64,000 nt of DNA from Symbiodinium natans (GCA_905221605.1 CAJNDS010002681.1:82501-146500); one strand, 5' to 3'. Positions 1 to 11,229 are shown, counted from the first letter of the stretch. The notes: generated by a model from the letters alone, not told the origin. Translations and numbers: made by a program.

Positions 1-122
1 GGTCGTAATTGGACAACTCCCAGTTAAAGAGTTTCGGCTGCCAAGTCCTGGGAGCTGCGAGGCGCATCCCTGCACCCCCTTTTCCGCGGCCGCGCTCGCT
101 AAAAGCCCCTGCCGCTGCTGAC

Positions 123-245
123 TACTTGAAGGTTCATGGTACTTACGAACCAACTATAATTGTACTTATAACCCTACTTATAATACCCCTAAAGGGCCTT
201 ATAAGGGTCATCCCAATTATAAGTAGGGTTATGAACCTCCAAGTA
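123..245. repeat. Family A palindromic element (copy 1)
   Basis: Terminal inverted repeats TACTTGAAGGTTCATGG and its complement enclose a second inner palindrome around CCCCTAAAGGGCCTTATAAG. No coding capacity. Family A elements (about 90-190 bp) recur at least 13 times in the window. The outer 15-17 bases are the conserved part; interiors vary. Confidence 0.8.
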
Positions 246-247
246 GT

Positions 248-886
248 CCCTGGAGTCCATGGAAAATCCGATCTGCCAAGACAGCGCTCTTGGCAAGGTT
301 GCAGCCAGAGACATGCTTTGCTACCTTTTTTGCTCTCCTTTCCCTGCAGTCGCTCATTTCCGTGGTCTCTCTCTACCGATGTATGTACTTGTATGTACTT
401 GTGTATGCCGATATAAGTGTATACGTATAATATATGTACCTGTGCATCTGCAAATGGAGACAGCTATGCATATGTACATGTACATGTCAATGTTTATGTA
501 AATGCATATATGCAAGGGGTATACGTATACGGAAATGAGTTTTATAATTACTGCATATGCATATGCATATCACAATCTCTCGAAGCTTGGCGTTGCCGGC
601 CCATTGAGGGTTTGACCTTAAACCCTCAACCTTAATCCCCGTCCCTACGATGCATTTTTTAATACCCATTAGCCCATGCTGATTCTATCTGAAACCTGCT
701 ACATTCTAGTATGAATCGCCGGAAAAGCGCAGCCAAGAACATCCTAAGCCCCAAGCCCTACTATCAAAGTGCTGCAACTGCCAGTCACGCGCGTTCTAAG
801 AGTCTTTGGCTGCCCTGTCGGACTGGAAGCGACATATAAAAAAAAAGTGTGCATAAGGTGAGGTCTGAATTTTTCAGCCGACAGAG
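248..886. other. Unique spacer, no gene seen
   Basis: Mostly unique sequence with TATG/ATGT-rich simple sequence at about 375-580. The open frames here are short and low-complexity. No gene is supported. Confidence 0.5.
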
Positions 887-960
887 GAACCCTAAACCCT
901 AAACCCCCTAAACCCCCTAAACCCCCTAAACCCCCTAAACCCCCTAAACCCTAAACCCCA
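887..960. repeat. Telomere-type tract, CCCTAAA orientation with CCCCCTAAA variant
   Basis: Normal CCCTAAA units pass into a run of the nine-base variant CCCCCTAAA. Its partner at 1060 is in the opposite orientation. Confidence 0.9.
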
Positions 961-1059
961 AATCCTAGACCCGAAACCGTAAACCCGAGTCTTGTTGTCC
1001 CAGAGCTGCAAGCCCAGGGAGCCCCAATACTCCTGACACGACTCAACCACCACAGGCTC

Positions 1060-1127
1060 TAGGGTTTAGGGTTTAGGGTTTAGGGTTTAGGGTTTAGGGT
1101 TTAGGGTTTAGGGTTTAGGGTTTAGGG
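1060..1127. repeat. Telomere-type tract, TTTAGGG orientation
   Basis: About nine perfect TTTAGGG units. It faces the CCCTAAA tract at 887, forming a large inverted pair. Confidence 0.95.
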
Positions 1128-1171
1128 CTAAGGCCCAAGGATGCCCGAGGATGACTGAAGAACTAGACCCA

Positions 1172-1258
1172 AGAGTAACCTGTGCATGAAAAGGGGTCCA
1201 TTTTGGCTCAAAGGGGTTTAGGGTTTAGGGTTTAGGGTTTAGGGTTTAGGGTTTAGGG
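1172..1258. repeat. Truncated family F element running into a TTTAGGG tract
   Basis: AGAGTAACCTG at the left matches the family F end found at 10922, 36975, 38526 and 58529. After about 45 bases the element is replaced by about six TTTAGGG units. It includes CCATTTTGGCTCAA, discussed in the findings. Confidence 0.6.
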
Positions 1259-1511
1259 TGCTTATCAAACCCAAAGCCCTAAGTCCTAAGCCCTAAACCC
1301 TAAAGTAGATTGGCAATGCCAGCAAATGAGCACACAAAACCCGCCTAAACCCTAGCCATAAATCCCAAACCCCAGCGTCTCCGGATCCAAGGAGTAGTTA
1401 CCTCATCTGCTCGTTCATTCACGACAACTTCTGAGATTTAATCATGACTGCCGCTTCGACACATTTGCGACAAAGAAGGCAACACCACAGATTAGGAATT
1501 CCAGCCAACAA

Positions 1512-1553
1512 CGAACCCTAAACCCTAAACCCTAAACCCTAAACCCTAAACCC
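1512..1553. repeat. Telomere-type tract, CCCTAAA orientation
   Basis: Six CCCTAAA units. Confidence 0.95.
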
Positions 1554-2073
1554 TGAGCCCCAAAGCCTAAACCTCTAATCCTGAACCGACCCCTGGGGGT
1601 GCGGTCGCACAGGCTGGTACGCTGAAGCGCACCCTCCACCGCTTCCACAGCTTAGCAAGAGACCCGGGAGGTTGTTTCTTGTCAAGGGCTTCTGAGGGTA
1701 GGGCTTAGGGACGAGGGTTTGAGGTTTAGGGGTGCAAGGTCTGCCTTTGCATGCTTAGTGAATGCCGCACTCTTCGGGTAACACTGCCTAAACGGGAGAC
1801 TGCCGGCCTCGCAGGAAATCATATCTTGATGCCCGACTCCAAGGGACCCCTGAACCCCGAACCCAAACCCTACTGGAAGCCTTTTTCACTCAGGAAGTAG
1901 GGTCAGTAAGGTGGGATCTGGGGACTGTTTTCGGACAGGGTTTCTAGGCGACCAAGTAGACTTACTAAGTCGAAAGGGCTTCCAAGTAAACTCAAAACTC
2001 ATACTGCAGACCCTCAGTCAGGGTCAGGTTCCTCTGACAATCCTCAGCACAGATAAGCCGTTGCTCAAGATAT

Positions 2074-2243
2074 GGGGGCTTACGAAAATGAGGGACCTCT
2101 AATATAGACCCGAAATAGCTGGATCCCCTCATAAGAAGGACCCCAATAAGGTACCCCCTAGTATCGTAAAACCCCCCCTATATCCCTAAACCCTAAACAA
2201 TAAACCCTAAACCCCAAATCCATCGTAAACCCCCCTATATAAC
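2074..2243. repeat. Family C element, inverted, split by a telomere-type tract
   Basis: Reverse-orientation family C: GGGGGCTTACGAAAAT at the left, AAGGACCCCAATAAGGTACC in the middle, then ATCGTAAAACCCCCC. A short CCCTAAA tract (about 2177-2220) follows, after which ATCGTAAACCCCCC and CTATAT occur again. The element end is therefore present on both sides of the tract. Confidence 0.7.
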
Positions 2244-2360
2244 AGTCGCCTCTGACGGGCGAGAGGCAAGGAGTCTGTTAGAATTCGCAGCTGCGCAGAA
2301 TCTTTCGGAGAGCCCTTGGAGAAGATGGTAAGACCTAAAACCAAAACCCAAGACAGCCCG

Positions 2361-2395
2361 GGGTTTAGGGTTTAGGGTTTAGGGCTTAGGGCTTA
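2361..2395. repeat. Telomere-type tract, TTTAGGG orientation
   Basis: Five units, the last two altered to CTTAGGG. Confidence 0.9.
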
Positions 2396-2486
2396 GACCG
2401 ACTCGTGAAGCTCGAAAGCCCACAGCTGCAAATCCCCAGCCTTCTGCCCCAACGGGTGCGTGGCCCTCAGGCCCCAGCACAAGCAT

Positions 2487-2588
2487 GAGGGTTTACGACA
2501 TTAGGGGGTACCTTATTGGGGTCCTTATGACAAGGGGAAGCTACTATTTGGGGTCTATGATAGGGGTCCCCTATTTCGTAAACCCCCA
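2487..2588. repeat. Family C palindromic element
   Basis: GGGGTACCTTATTGGGGTCC near the left and GGTCCCCTATTTCGTAAACC at the right are the family C signature. The ends are complementary, GGTTTACGA against TCGTAAACC. Confidence 0.75.
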
Positions 2589-2619
2589 GAGTGGTAATTC
2601 TGGGGTTGAGCACACACAA

Positions 2620-2994
2620 AGACCGGGCTGCAAGCGAGGATGTTGAGTCTAGGGTTTTGGCCAGTGCCCAACTCCCGTTGAACTGCAGACGGAGGCCGCC
2701 TGCAATAGGGAAAGCTTTGAACATGTGCGCGAGTGTCCATCGTTGAATGTCGATGCACAAGCCTTCTGGTAGTGGGATTTTCATCTCGGATTGCTGGGAA
2801 GACCATGTGACGGATCTACATGCTGGTCTGACTTGTATAACGCCATGATCAAGCTGGATATACAGGAAGCTTGTGCTTAGCAACTGCTTAGGGCCTAGTG
2901 TGTCGGTTCGAAGGCGGCTATTGCTGAACTTGCAGAGAGCACGGGACCTGAAAGTTCTCAAGTTCTCAGAAACATCATGACCTTGCCTGTGCAA
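2620..2994 (-). CDS. Unidentified open stretch, possible exon or gene fragment
   Basis: A minus-strand frame of about 125 codons without a stop lies in sequence that is neither satellite nor telomere-type repeat. It includes residues such as MKIPLPEGLCIDIQRW. The frame continues into family C element 2487-2588, so its right-hand (C-terminal) part is not protein. I do not recognise a family. Length is the only support, and a neighbouring minus frame is also open for 80 codons. Confidence 0.25.
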
Positions 2995-3325
2995 GTCTCC
3001 AACAGCCTCTTAGGAAAAACCCTAAACCCTAAACCCTAGTGCTATTCAGCAGAGGTCGTGGCAGGAACCCGTTTTACATTAGCTTTCTGGGAAAATGACT
3101 ACCCCCAAGTGAGGTGTCCGGTTGAGAAGGCAAAGTCGCAGAAAAGCAGGCTGCGTGCCGAAGCAGCGAATTGAAACACAGAGGGCCAAGCATGGGCCCC
3201 CAAAAAAAGATGCCGGCAAGCCGCCACACCTGAAGATCTCAAGTAGCACGAACCCAAAGCCTAGACTTGACAGCCACCGAATCTAGGGCGATTTGCAGGA
3301 ACTGGAGATGGGACCCTCAACTCTG

Positions 3326-3378
3326 GTTTAGGGTTTAGGGTTTAGGGTTTAGGGTTTAGGGTTTAGGGTTTAGGGTTT
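3326..3378. repeat. Telomere-type tract, TTTAGGG orientation
   Basis: Seven or eight TTTAGGG units between two unrelated unique segments. Confidence 0.95.
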
Positions 3379-3472
3379 CTGAACTCTGCACCCCAGCCGG
3401 CACTCCAGAACTGAAGGATGGACCAGGCCAGCTCGACAAAAAAAACACCAAAACCCTGAAATCCTGAGTCAA

Positions 3473-3616
3473 TACTTAGAGGTTCATGGTACTTAGTAAG
3501 CACTTAAAATCTTACTTATGACCCACTTATAAGCCCCTTAAGTGCCCCAATATGTTTATAAGTACGGTTATAAGTACAGTTGTATTTGGCTAATAAGTAC
3601 CATGAACCTCGAAGTA
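3473..3616. repeat. Family A palindromic element (copy 2)
   Basis: Ends TACTTAGAGGTTCATGG and CCATGAACCTCGAAGTA, with an AT-rich interior of the long subtype. Confidence 0.8.
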
Positions 3617-4141
3617 ACTTATAGGGTCCTCAAGGGAGGGGAGGTTCAGGGCAGGGGTCAGGGGATAGGCTTCTGGGTTTAGGGTTTATTGCAACCCAAC
3701 GTTTCCAGATATACGCCCCCGAAAAAAGGATTTAAGCTTGTGCGCCTGCCGTTTCTTTGAGTTTGTTGATGGTGTTTGAAAGTTTGGGAGGCCCAAGAAT
3801 GAAAACTAAATCAGCGGGAGCTTGCCTGATAGGGTTCAGGGTTTAGGCGTCGCTTCAAATACGTGGGCGATGTGAAGGCACGTACAGGTACATGGCGCGC
3901 GAGTTCAGGTGAGCGTCGAGGAAAGTGAGGAGTCAAGATAGCACTAGGCCCCGGAGATCTTGGATCAATGATGTTTCCTCATTACTTGTCCCAAAATCCT
4001 AAAGCCTAAACCCTAAACCCTACACCTAGAAAGGGAATACGAAGGGTCCTAAGGACTGGTTTTGCAAGCAGTTCTCGCGGCGTTGATTCCACCACAAAAG
4101 CCGACTGGCATCGAAAGTGGTATGAGAAGGAATGAAGTATT

Positions 4142-4195
4142 AGAGTTTAGGGTTTGGGGTTTGGGGTTTAGGGTTTAGGGTTTGGGGTTTAGGGA
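4142..4195. repeat. Degenerate telomere-type tract
   Basis: TTTAGGG and TTTGGGG units alternate. Confidence 0.9.
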
Positions 4196-4543
4196 TGAGG
4201 GGTCAACAAAGCCCAGCGTTCCTTTAAATTGGATGTTCATTCAAATGAAGGGAGTCTTGGGTTCAGAGATGTTCAGAGACGGTTGGTGCGGTGCTGCACG
4301 GTCCGGCAAGCACGCGTATCCCTGAAACTGGTCCAGGCTAGGGTTCGTACGGCTTATGGAGTTTCGAGACATGTCCTGTTTTCAGGTTTGGGACCTTCCA
4401 GTAACGTTGATCTGCTCGCAGATGTTAACCGCCTGCGGCATGAATGTGGGCCCTTCTTGGAAACTGAGTCCAGCGTTTGGGTTCCAGAGAAGTTTTTGGG
4501 TTTTCGATTTTGGCTTTTCGGGCCCAGGAAGTCAATCAGCTTT

Positions 4544-4624
4544 GGGGGGGGGGAGGGGGGAAGGGGGGGAAGGGGGAAAAGGGGGGGGGAAGGGGGGAGC
4601 GGGGGGAAAAGAAAGGGGGGGGGG
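4544..4624. repeat. G-rich homopurine tract
   Basis: About 80 bases of only G and A, with G runs of four to ten. It has clear G-quadruplex and triplex potential. The Gly/Lys-rich and Pro-rich frames across it are artefacts. Confidence 0.9.
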
Positions 4625-4793
4625 TTTCGCAGATTTTCGCAGAAAACACAAACCACTCAACAAAGCCACCCCTACCAACCCACACCCCTAAACCTCGAAA
4701 CCCTAGAGAACCCTCAAAAAGCCCTAAACCCACCCCTATAAAACCAAAATCCCTAAAACCCTCAATAAGACCTGGCTTATGTACAATCAGCCC

Positions 4794-4893
4794 CTAAACC
4801 CTAAACCCTAAACCCTAAACCCTAAACCCTAAACCCTAAACCCGAAACCCTAAACCCTAAACCCTAAACCCTAAACCCTAAACCCTAAACCCT
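4794..4893. repeat. Telomere-type tract, CCCTAAA orientation
   Basis: About fourteen units with one CCCGAAA variant. An opposite-strand tract follows 100 bases later. Confidence 0.95.
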
Positions 4894-4988
4894 AAATACA
4901 ATCAGCTGGCCGGCATGACTGGGAGGTCAGACTGCCCTCTGAACCTGCGCCCTTCCACAACTGCCGCAGCTTGCTCATCAGACTTCCT

Positions 4989-5060
4989 GTTTAGGGTTTA
5001 GGGTTTAGGGTTTAGGGTTTAGGGTTTAGGGTTTAGGGTTTAGGGTTTAGGGTTTAGGGT
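4989..5060. repeat. Telomere-type tract, TTTAGGG orientation
   Basis: Ten units, decaying at the right into TTTCGGG and related forms up to about 5115. Confidence 0.95.
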
Positions 5061-5119
5061 TTCGGGTGTAGGGTGCGTAAGGTTTAGGGAGTTTAGAGTT
5101 TCGGGTGTAGGGTATGGGG

Positions 5120-5735
5120 GCATGGGAGGGGGTGGTGGTTTGTTTGTCCGAACATAAGGGTTTAGGGTGTCTCGGAACTATTCTCGAACTTCCTGCAGGT
5201 TGCTGTTGGCTATTGCAAGAAATAGTAACACCTATGCAATCCTGGACCTAGGTCCTGGATCAAAAAAAAGCTTCTGCTTGATGCTGTGTTCGAAGACGGT
5301 AGACTCTGCTTGATACCCCGGAAATGTGTCGTGGACCCGCGTCGCAGATTTCAACGTTTACTGGCAAAAGGCACAGAAGACAACTAAGAAACCTTTCAAC
5401 CATGCTGCAGAATTTCATGACCTATACACCAACCACAGGATATTTGCAGGTGGCCTCATGCGCAATCATGAACTCTACTTTTTTGCAGCAACTCTGCTAA
5501 CTTGACAGGCTAACATGAAAGTCAACCTGAAGACCAAGCGCCATATCTTCCACTAGTTGAAACTCCTTTCTTCAGCCTTCTTGTAAATGAAAGCATCTGA
5601 AAAGCCGTGAGAAACCCTGAAGCACAAAAAGGAACCAACAACCTGAGCCCTGGAGCACTGGCTTGTAATTCAGACTGGCTGCGTGGTTGGTCTGGAGGGG
5701 GGGGTTCTCCCCGCCAGTTGCCTTAGCTGAGGTTC
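5120..5735. other. Unique spacer, no gene seen
   Basis: About 600 bases nearly free of telomere-type units. No frame of convincing length or recognisable product was found on either strand. Confidence 0.5.
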
Positions 5736-5742
5736 ATGCCCT

Positions 5743-5889
5743 TGTTCATAACAGGGACCCCCCAATATAGGTTAAGGTTGGCCTTTAACACCTTTGAGAC
5801 ATTTATGTATTTGGGGTCTCTCATAAACCCAAATAAGGAAACTATGACACATCCCAAAGGCCAACCTAGGTTAAAGGTGCAGTCCCTTT
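5743..5889. repeat. Family K palindromic element
   Basis: An imperfect palindrome: CAATATAGGTTAAGGTTGGC on the left pairs with GCCAACCTAGGTTAAAGGTG on the right, and GGGGTCTC occupies the middle. Only one copy was seen. Confidence 0.5.
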
Positions 5890-6060
5890 TGAAACCAGAA
5901 CCCGAACATTACAAGCAATTAGACTCGTGGAAGCCTTAGCGACCTTGTAAGCCATATAGACAGGCCAGAAACTCCCCAAAAAGTGTCTCCGCTCCGGGAT
6001 TACTACCTCACTCGTGAAGTGGGGGGAGCCCGAAGAAAACGTAACCTTATAAACTCTGAA

Positions 6061-6155
6061 AATCCTATGAACCCTATGAACCCTATGAACCCTGAAAAAC
6101 TATGAACCCTTTGAAAAACCCTATAAACCCTACCAACCCCTATCAACCCTAAACA
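6061..6155. repeat. CCCTATGAA / CCCTATAAA degenerate repeat
   Basis: Short tandem nine-base units related to CCCTAAA but with TATG or TATA insertions. Confidence 0.7.
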
Positions 6156-6620
6156 GCATGGTTATTGGCCTCGTGCGGCAGATGCCAAATCGAACTCTGG
6201 CCTGGATCACGTGCACTTCCCATGGTCCAACTCTGCACCGTTTCTGGGACACGGCGTGCTCTTTACGGTTTAGGAAACGGGTTTAGGGCTTAGGGTTTAG
6301 GGTTTCGGGTTAGGGTTAGGCTTTCAGGCTTAGGGTATAGGGTGCTTTGTGTCGTCAGTCTTGCTGTGCTGCTCCCTGTGCTCTTGGATTACCTTTGATT
6401 TCCTACACTGGTTGGGACTACGCCGGCAGAATGCCACAGCTTGAATGGACTTAGATGGCAATTCAAGACCCTAAACCCTAAACCCCTAAACGCTAAATCT
6501 CAGTTGGCCCCTTAAACCCTCTGAACCATACTCCTAAATATGATCCTCTTAAACTCAACAAGAGCGAACCTGAAGAAATGCCCCAAGGTCCTAGCCAGTA
6601 GTTACAGAAAACCTCCGCAA

Positions 6621-6690
6621 AAACCCTAAACCCTAAACCCTAAACCCTAAACCCTAAACCCTCAACCCTAAACCCTAAACCCCCAAACTC
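6621..6690. repeat. Telomere-type tract, CCCTAAA orientation
   Basis: About ten units with one CCCTCAA. Confidence 0.95.
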
Positions 6691-6864
6691 TAAAAGCTGA
6701 AGAACCCCTGCCACGGGACACACTTGCGCTGTCAGCTTCCCTGGCCTCCGTTGCAGCTCCTGCGTCGGCTTTTAGTTTCTTTGGGGTTTAGGGTTTCGGA
6801 TTTCGGGTTTAGGGCTCTTGGGCTCGGAGATCTACGGCCCCGGATTGGGTTTACAGTTACCGGG

Positions 6865-7003
6865 TTAGGGTTTAGGGTTTAGGGGTTGGGGTTTAGGGTT
6901 TAGGGTTTAGGGTTTAGGGTTTAGGGTTTAGGGTTTAGGGTTTAGGGTTTAGGGTTTAGGGTTTAGGGTTTAGGGTTTGGGGTTTAGGGTTTGGGGTTTA
7001 GGA
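6865..7003. repeat. Long telomere-type tract, TTTAGGG orientation
   Basis: About 20 units with a few TTTGGGG variants at the ends. Confidence 0.95.
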
Positions 7004-7134
7004 TGTCGGGCTTGAGGCGCATGGCCCCCGGAACCCCAAACCCGAAGCCCCGTAGTAGTTCAAGGTTTGTTTTCCTTGCCCACGTATGAAGTTATGTTTG
7101 TCTAATCTCCGGGGGTTGAGGGTCGAACCAGGTT

Positions 7135-7350
7135 GGGTTTAGGGTTTAGGGTTTAGGGTTTAGGGTTTAGGGTTCAGGGTCTAGGGTTTAGGGTTTAGGG
7201 TTCAGGGTTTAGGGTTTAGGGTTTAGGGTTTAGGGTTTAGGGTTTAGGGTTTAGAGTTTAGGGTTTAGGGTTTAGGGTTTTTAGGGTTTAGGGTTTAGGG
7301 TTTGGGGTTTAGGGTTTAGAGTTCAGGGTTTAAGGTTGGGTGTTCAGGGT
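7135..7350. repeat. Long degenerate telomere-type tract
   Basis: The longest near-continuous TTTAGGG tract in the left part. It includes TTCAGGG, TCTAGGG and an extra-T unit, so it has aged by point change rather than being a fresh addition. Confidence 0.95.
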
Positions 7351-7661
7351 ACAGGGTTTAGGAAGCAATCCTCACTCCTGAAGCATCAAACCCAATGTTT
7401 GAATATAAGTTCAGCGTTTAGTTCAAACTGTTTGAATTAAACACTGAACTTGTTCCAACTTCGTATTGCATGAACTCATGGTTCATCGAAAAGCTTTGTT
7501 GAACCCCCCAGGATGTTGAATAAAGCAGTTCGTCAAGTTGCTAGGTTGGTCCCTTAACACACTCTGACACTCTGAAAAGCGTCGCAAATACGACTAAATC
7601 CTAAACCCTCTTAAACCCCATAAGGGTAAATATTAACATCCCAAGGGCCTACCCAGATCGT

Positions 7662-7780
7662 TATCTACTATTTGCTTAAGAACCCCAAAAGAATGACAAA
7701 CAAACACAATAATCCTATATTTCCCTTAATAAGGAAGACTATTTTGCTTTTTTCGGGGTTCTTAAGCAATTAGTAGTTAT
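7662..7780. repeat. Family H palindromic element
   Basis: TACTATTTGCTTAAGAACCC at the left pairs with GGGTTCTTAAGCAATTAGTA at the right across an AT-rich loop. A fragment of the same end occurs near 23990. Confidence 0.7.
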
Positions 7781-8302
7781 TCAAGTTCAGGGCTGAGTGT
7801 TGAAGATTCCCAAATCTTTTTCTTGGAATCTTCGAGTTTTAGTCCCGGGAGTTTGGGTTGTGGGTGTAGGGTTTAATGTTTAGGGCTCAGTTTAGGGTAT
7901 TCAAGTTGTGATCTTAAATTCAGGCTCTAAGGATTGATGGTTGAAGGTTTCCAAATTTTCTGACAAATCTTCCATCTTCAATCTCCTATCCCAGGATGTT
8001 GAATATCAAGCTGAACGTAAATTCAAGTTTGTACTCGTGTAGTCTTGCGATGGCGATGGCCTAGTCAACCTCATATTTCCGGCATCAGAAAAAGACTCAG
8101 GTGGGAACGCATCACAAACACACACGAAACAAGAAACAAGGTAAACTCATGGGGCGGTTACCATATTAATAATCTATATTCCTTCCCTCCACAGAGTTCG
8201 TTGGAGTGAAACCTACCCATTGTCCCAGTTCGGGGCATCACGTGCACCTACAATGACTGAACCACAGTTCCACACTCTGTGCACGGGGTCGGTCAGCTCC
8301 TC

Positions 8303-8470
8303 TCTCTCTCTCTCTGTCTCGCTCTCTCTCTGCATGCTTGGCCCCCGCGAGGGGGAGCCGCCCCGAAGGGCGCGCAAAGCCCGATGATCTCTCTCTCTCT
8401 CTCTTTCTCTCTCTGTCTCTCTCTCTCCCTCTCTCTCTCTCTCTCTGTCTCTCTCTCGCTCTCTCTCTTT
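8303..8470. repeat. CT dinucleotide microsatellite
   Basis: CT runs interrupted by a unique G/C-rich block at 8331-8387. The Ser/Leu-rich and Arg/Glu-rich frames are artefacts. Confidence 0.95.
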
Positions 8471-8673
8471 TTCTTTTTGTATTTCATGTGTTTATTCTGT
8501 CGTTATGTCTTTCCAAAGGGGGGGTGATCTGGAAAGTCTACCCAAAACCCTAAACACTAAACCCTAAACCCTGAAACCCTCGGGATCCTTCATGTACTGC
8601 TTGAAGAGCTTTGTGTGCCGATCATGCATCAGCCGATCGGGTGGTGCGTTCATCCCAAAGTGATGCCTTTGGG

Positions 8674-8843
8674 CTGGGATGTTCCCCCCTTGTACTAACA
8701 GGGTTTAGGGTTTAGGGCAGGGTTTAGGGTTGGGATGTTTCCCCTCTTATACCAACAGCTCCTTCATAGGGATTCTAGTACCACCTACCCCCTAATATTA
8801 TCCGTATTCAGGAGTTGTTGGTAGTATAAGGGGGAACATCCAA
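8674..8843. repeat. Family B element with duplicated left end around a telomere-type tract
   Basis: CTGGGATGTTCCCC...ACTAACAG is followed by TTTAGGG units (about 8700-8730). Then TGGGATGTTTCCCC...ACCAACAG starts the element again, and it ends with AGTATAAGGGGGAACATCC. The left arm is present twice, once on each side of the tract. Confidence 0.75.
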
Positions 8844-9058
8844 GCTTTTGGGGCAAAAGGAGAGAGTTTTCGGGTTGAGGGCGGGGGGTTTAAGACGAAG
8901 GCTGAGGACCTTTCAGGAGCTTGGGGCTTAGGATTCGCTTAGGATTCGTCGGGTTTAGGCTTTAGGGTCTAAGGTTTAGGGCGCTATTGTAAAGCGCTGC
9001 CACCTTTCCCCAAGCAATCCTGCTGCGGCCGGCGCTGCAAAAAGCCGTGATCCCCAAG

Positions 9059-9075
9059 CCCCCCCCCCCCCCCCC
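9059..9075. repeat. Poly-C run
   Basis: About 17 consecutive C. Similar runs occur at about 14421, 28807 (G), 28956, 29939 (G) and 60404. Confidence 0.95.
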
Positions 9076-9280
9076 ATGCTTTGTTTAGGCTTTAGGGTTT
9101 AGGGATATATTCCCTACTACCAAAGGTCTTACATTCTTGGAGGTATCCCCTTGGAAGTTCGACACTTGCGTTCGCATATGCCTGTGTATGCCGCAGACAA
9201 AGGCCCCTTACAGCAAATGCAGCAGAAGAATACTAGGCAGAGCTTTTCACAGTTTCGGGCTTAGGTCTCACTGCATGGAG

Positions 9281-9351
9281 GGAGAGGGAGAGGGAGAGGG
9301 AGAGGGAGAGGGAGAGGGAGAGGGAGAGGGAGAGGGAGAGGGAGAGGGAGC
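9281..9351. repeat. GGGAGA hexanucleotide array
   Basis: About twelve perfect hexamers, all purine on the plus strand. The Gly/Glu and Ser/Pro frames are repeat artefacts. Confidence 0.95.
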
Positions 9352-9353
9352 AA

Positions 9354-9552
9354 TGAAACACAGACGCAAGGCAGCCGCAGAGTCGCATTCCTCGAAAGGG
9401 CTTCCTATGTCGAGGCGCAGCCATGTGTTTTGGGCGCCCCTAATGTAGAGAACTGCCCATATCTGCCCGAGAGGCGAGTTAGAGGCCAAATTTCCTTGCT
9501 CGGCGAAGGATCTGAGTGTTTCGGCGTCTTCCTGCGCGGGATTGAACCGCAA
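9354..9552 (-). CDS. Unidentified open stretch, possible exon
   Basis: The minus strand reads open for about 65 codons with normal composition, from near 9552 (RFNPAQEDAETLRSF) to the edge of the GGGAGA array. It lies in unique sequence. No family is recognised. It could be an exon whose intron begins near the microsatellite, or chance. Confidence 0.3.
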
Positions 9553-9906
9553 AGGAGCCCAAAGCCCTCACATAAGACTATCCCAATTACGGGCCCTCTG
9601 TTTTCAGGTTCGTATCAACACGGCCTCGTCGCCAGATGGGCTAAGACGTTGTAGCTTGCGCCCACCCCTGTAGAGATTTGAAGTTGAAGGATGTTGAACT
9701 GGCAATGGTTATGACGATATAGACCCAGGAGAAACCTAGGAATAAATAGCTCCTTTTGCTTTGCCCTAACACAAGGGGAAGAACCTTAATGTATGTATCC
9801 CTAAATAGTCTTAACTATGAAAAAACTTGGGGGGGGGGGGGTAGAGAAGAGGGGGCTAGTAGAGGAACCAATGAAACAAAAGGGGGAATAAGAACCTGCT
9901 CTGGTC

Positions 9907-9982
9907 CTAAACCCTAAACCCTAAACCCTAAACCCTAAACCCTCAACCCTAAACCCTCAACCCTAAACCCTAAACCCTAAGC
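9907..9982. repeat. Telomere-type tract, CCCTAAA orientation
   Basis: About eleven units with CCCTCAA variants, followed by a short GA run. Confidence 0.95.
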
Positions 9983-10258
9983 CTGAGGGGGAGAGAGAGA
10001 GAGAGAGGGAGCGAAAGCCGGCGAATCGTCAGCTTCGATGTTGCGGCGCTTTCTAAGGTCACATTAAGGGCATTCCTACACTTAGGACATAGGGGTTTAG
10101 GGTTTAGGGGTTAGGGCTCTTTGCCTTTGCAGTTAATACCTGGACATATACAACTTCCTCCTCCCACCCAAACTCTTGTGGCATGTATCCACGAAAAGCA
10201 CCCTCGACCCTGGACCTTCAGGGTGTAGGGTTTAGGGTGCACGGTTTAGGGTTTAAAC

Positions 10259-10349
10259 TCTCAACTCGCACGAGGCGCAAGCCCATGCGGGTTTCCGTCT
10301 TTCTTTAACGAGGTTCAGGGGTTCACTCAGGGTGCCGATTTGAAAAGCT
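10259..10349 (-). CDS. Exon-like stretch, product unknown
   Basis: On the minus strand CATATTGCAG is followed by 91 open bases (product contains FQIGTLSEPLNLVKERR) and then GTTTAAA, so both splice borders look canonical. A family C element lies 22 bases beyond the acceptor, as in some Tag introns. Support is only splice-like borders plus composition. Confidence 0.3.
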
Positions 10350-10370
10350 CTGCAATATGTTTTTTTTTCC

Positions 10371-10461
10371 TCCGAAATTCGGGGTATCTTAGTGGGGTCC
10401 TTACTGTAAGGGAGTCCTACTATCTGGGGGTCTATTTTAGGGTCCTGTTTTCGTACATCCC
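10371..10461. repeat. Family C palindromic element
   Basis: CCGAAATTCGGGGTATCTTA at the left, GTCCTTACTGTAAGGGAGTC in the middle and TTTTCGTACATCCC at the right match the family layout. Confidence 0.7.
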
Positions 10462-10921
10462 AATCTGGGCACATAGCACGATGCAGGCAACGCCTGTCAC
10501 CCGAAGCCCGAAACCCTATCCATAGCATCCCACGAAGGGCACAACGAGACCATGGCCTAGCGCAATAGATTAAACCTCGTGTTTGCATAGGACTTTCACT
10601 GCGAAGTCAGCTAACGGCCTCGAACTGCCGACTGGCCTGCCACTGACCCTAAACTATAGCCCCGGATTTCAGTCTGGGGCGACCAAGCGATCAAAAAAAC
10701 TCTGAGGGGTCTGGAAGGTGGGGGGGGGCTTAGGGCGGCTTGAGGGTTGTGCGCTTCTGGGGGTGTAGGGGTTTATGCAACCTTTGCACGTTGCAGCTTC
10801 CGACCCAGCAAAAGCGTGTGCAGGGCAAGCGGTCATTGATAGTCTCCGCCACTGCCATGTGGCAAAAGCCAGAGATGATGAAACTGAGCTGGTCTGTTTC
10901 CTGCCCGCAAAAGCTGGAGCT

Positions 10922-11015
10922 AAGAGTCACCTAGGAATAAGGAGGGGATTAGAATTATATGGGAACCCCAACCCCAAAAAAAACAGGAAGCAAGGGCCTA
11001 CTCCGGGTCCTAGAC
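10922..11015. repeat. Family F palindromic element
   Basis: AGTCACCTAGGAATAAGG at the left and GGCCTACTCCGGGTCCTAGA at the right, with GGGAACCCCAACCCC inside. Closest relatives are at 36975 and 38526. Confidence 0.7.
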
Positions 11016-11229
11016 TTAGTTGCTGAGTTCATAAGCCCCAAAAAAGTGTACACTTTCAGTTCTATAGGGCTACTAAGTAGAAGCTGGAGCTAGGATCAGT
11101 TTCTACTGAGTTCTGCACAGCTTCTTGGGGACTGAGACTCGGACCAACAGAAATTCAAAGCTGCGGCCAAAAACAGTCAACCCTCAGGAAGGCTCAAACC
11201 CTGTAAGGTTTTGGGTAGGCAAGCACCCC

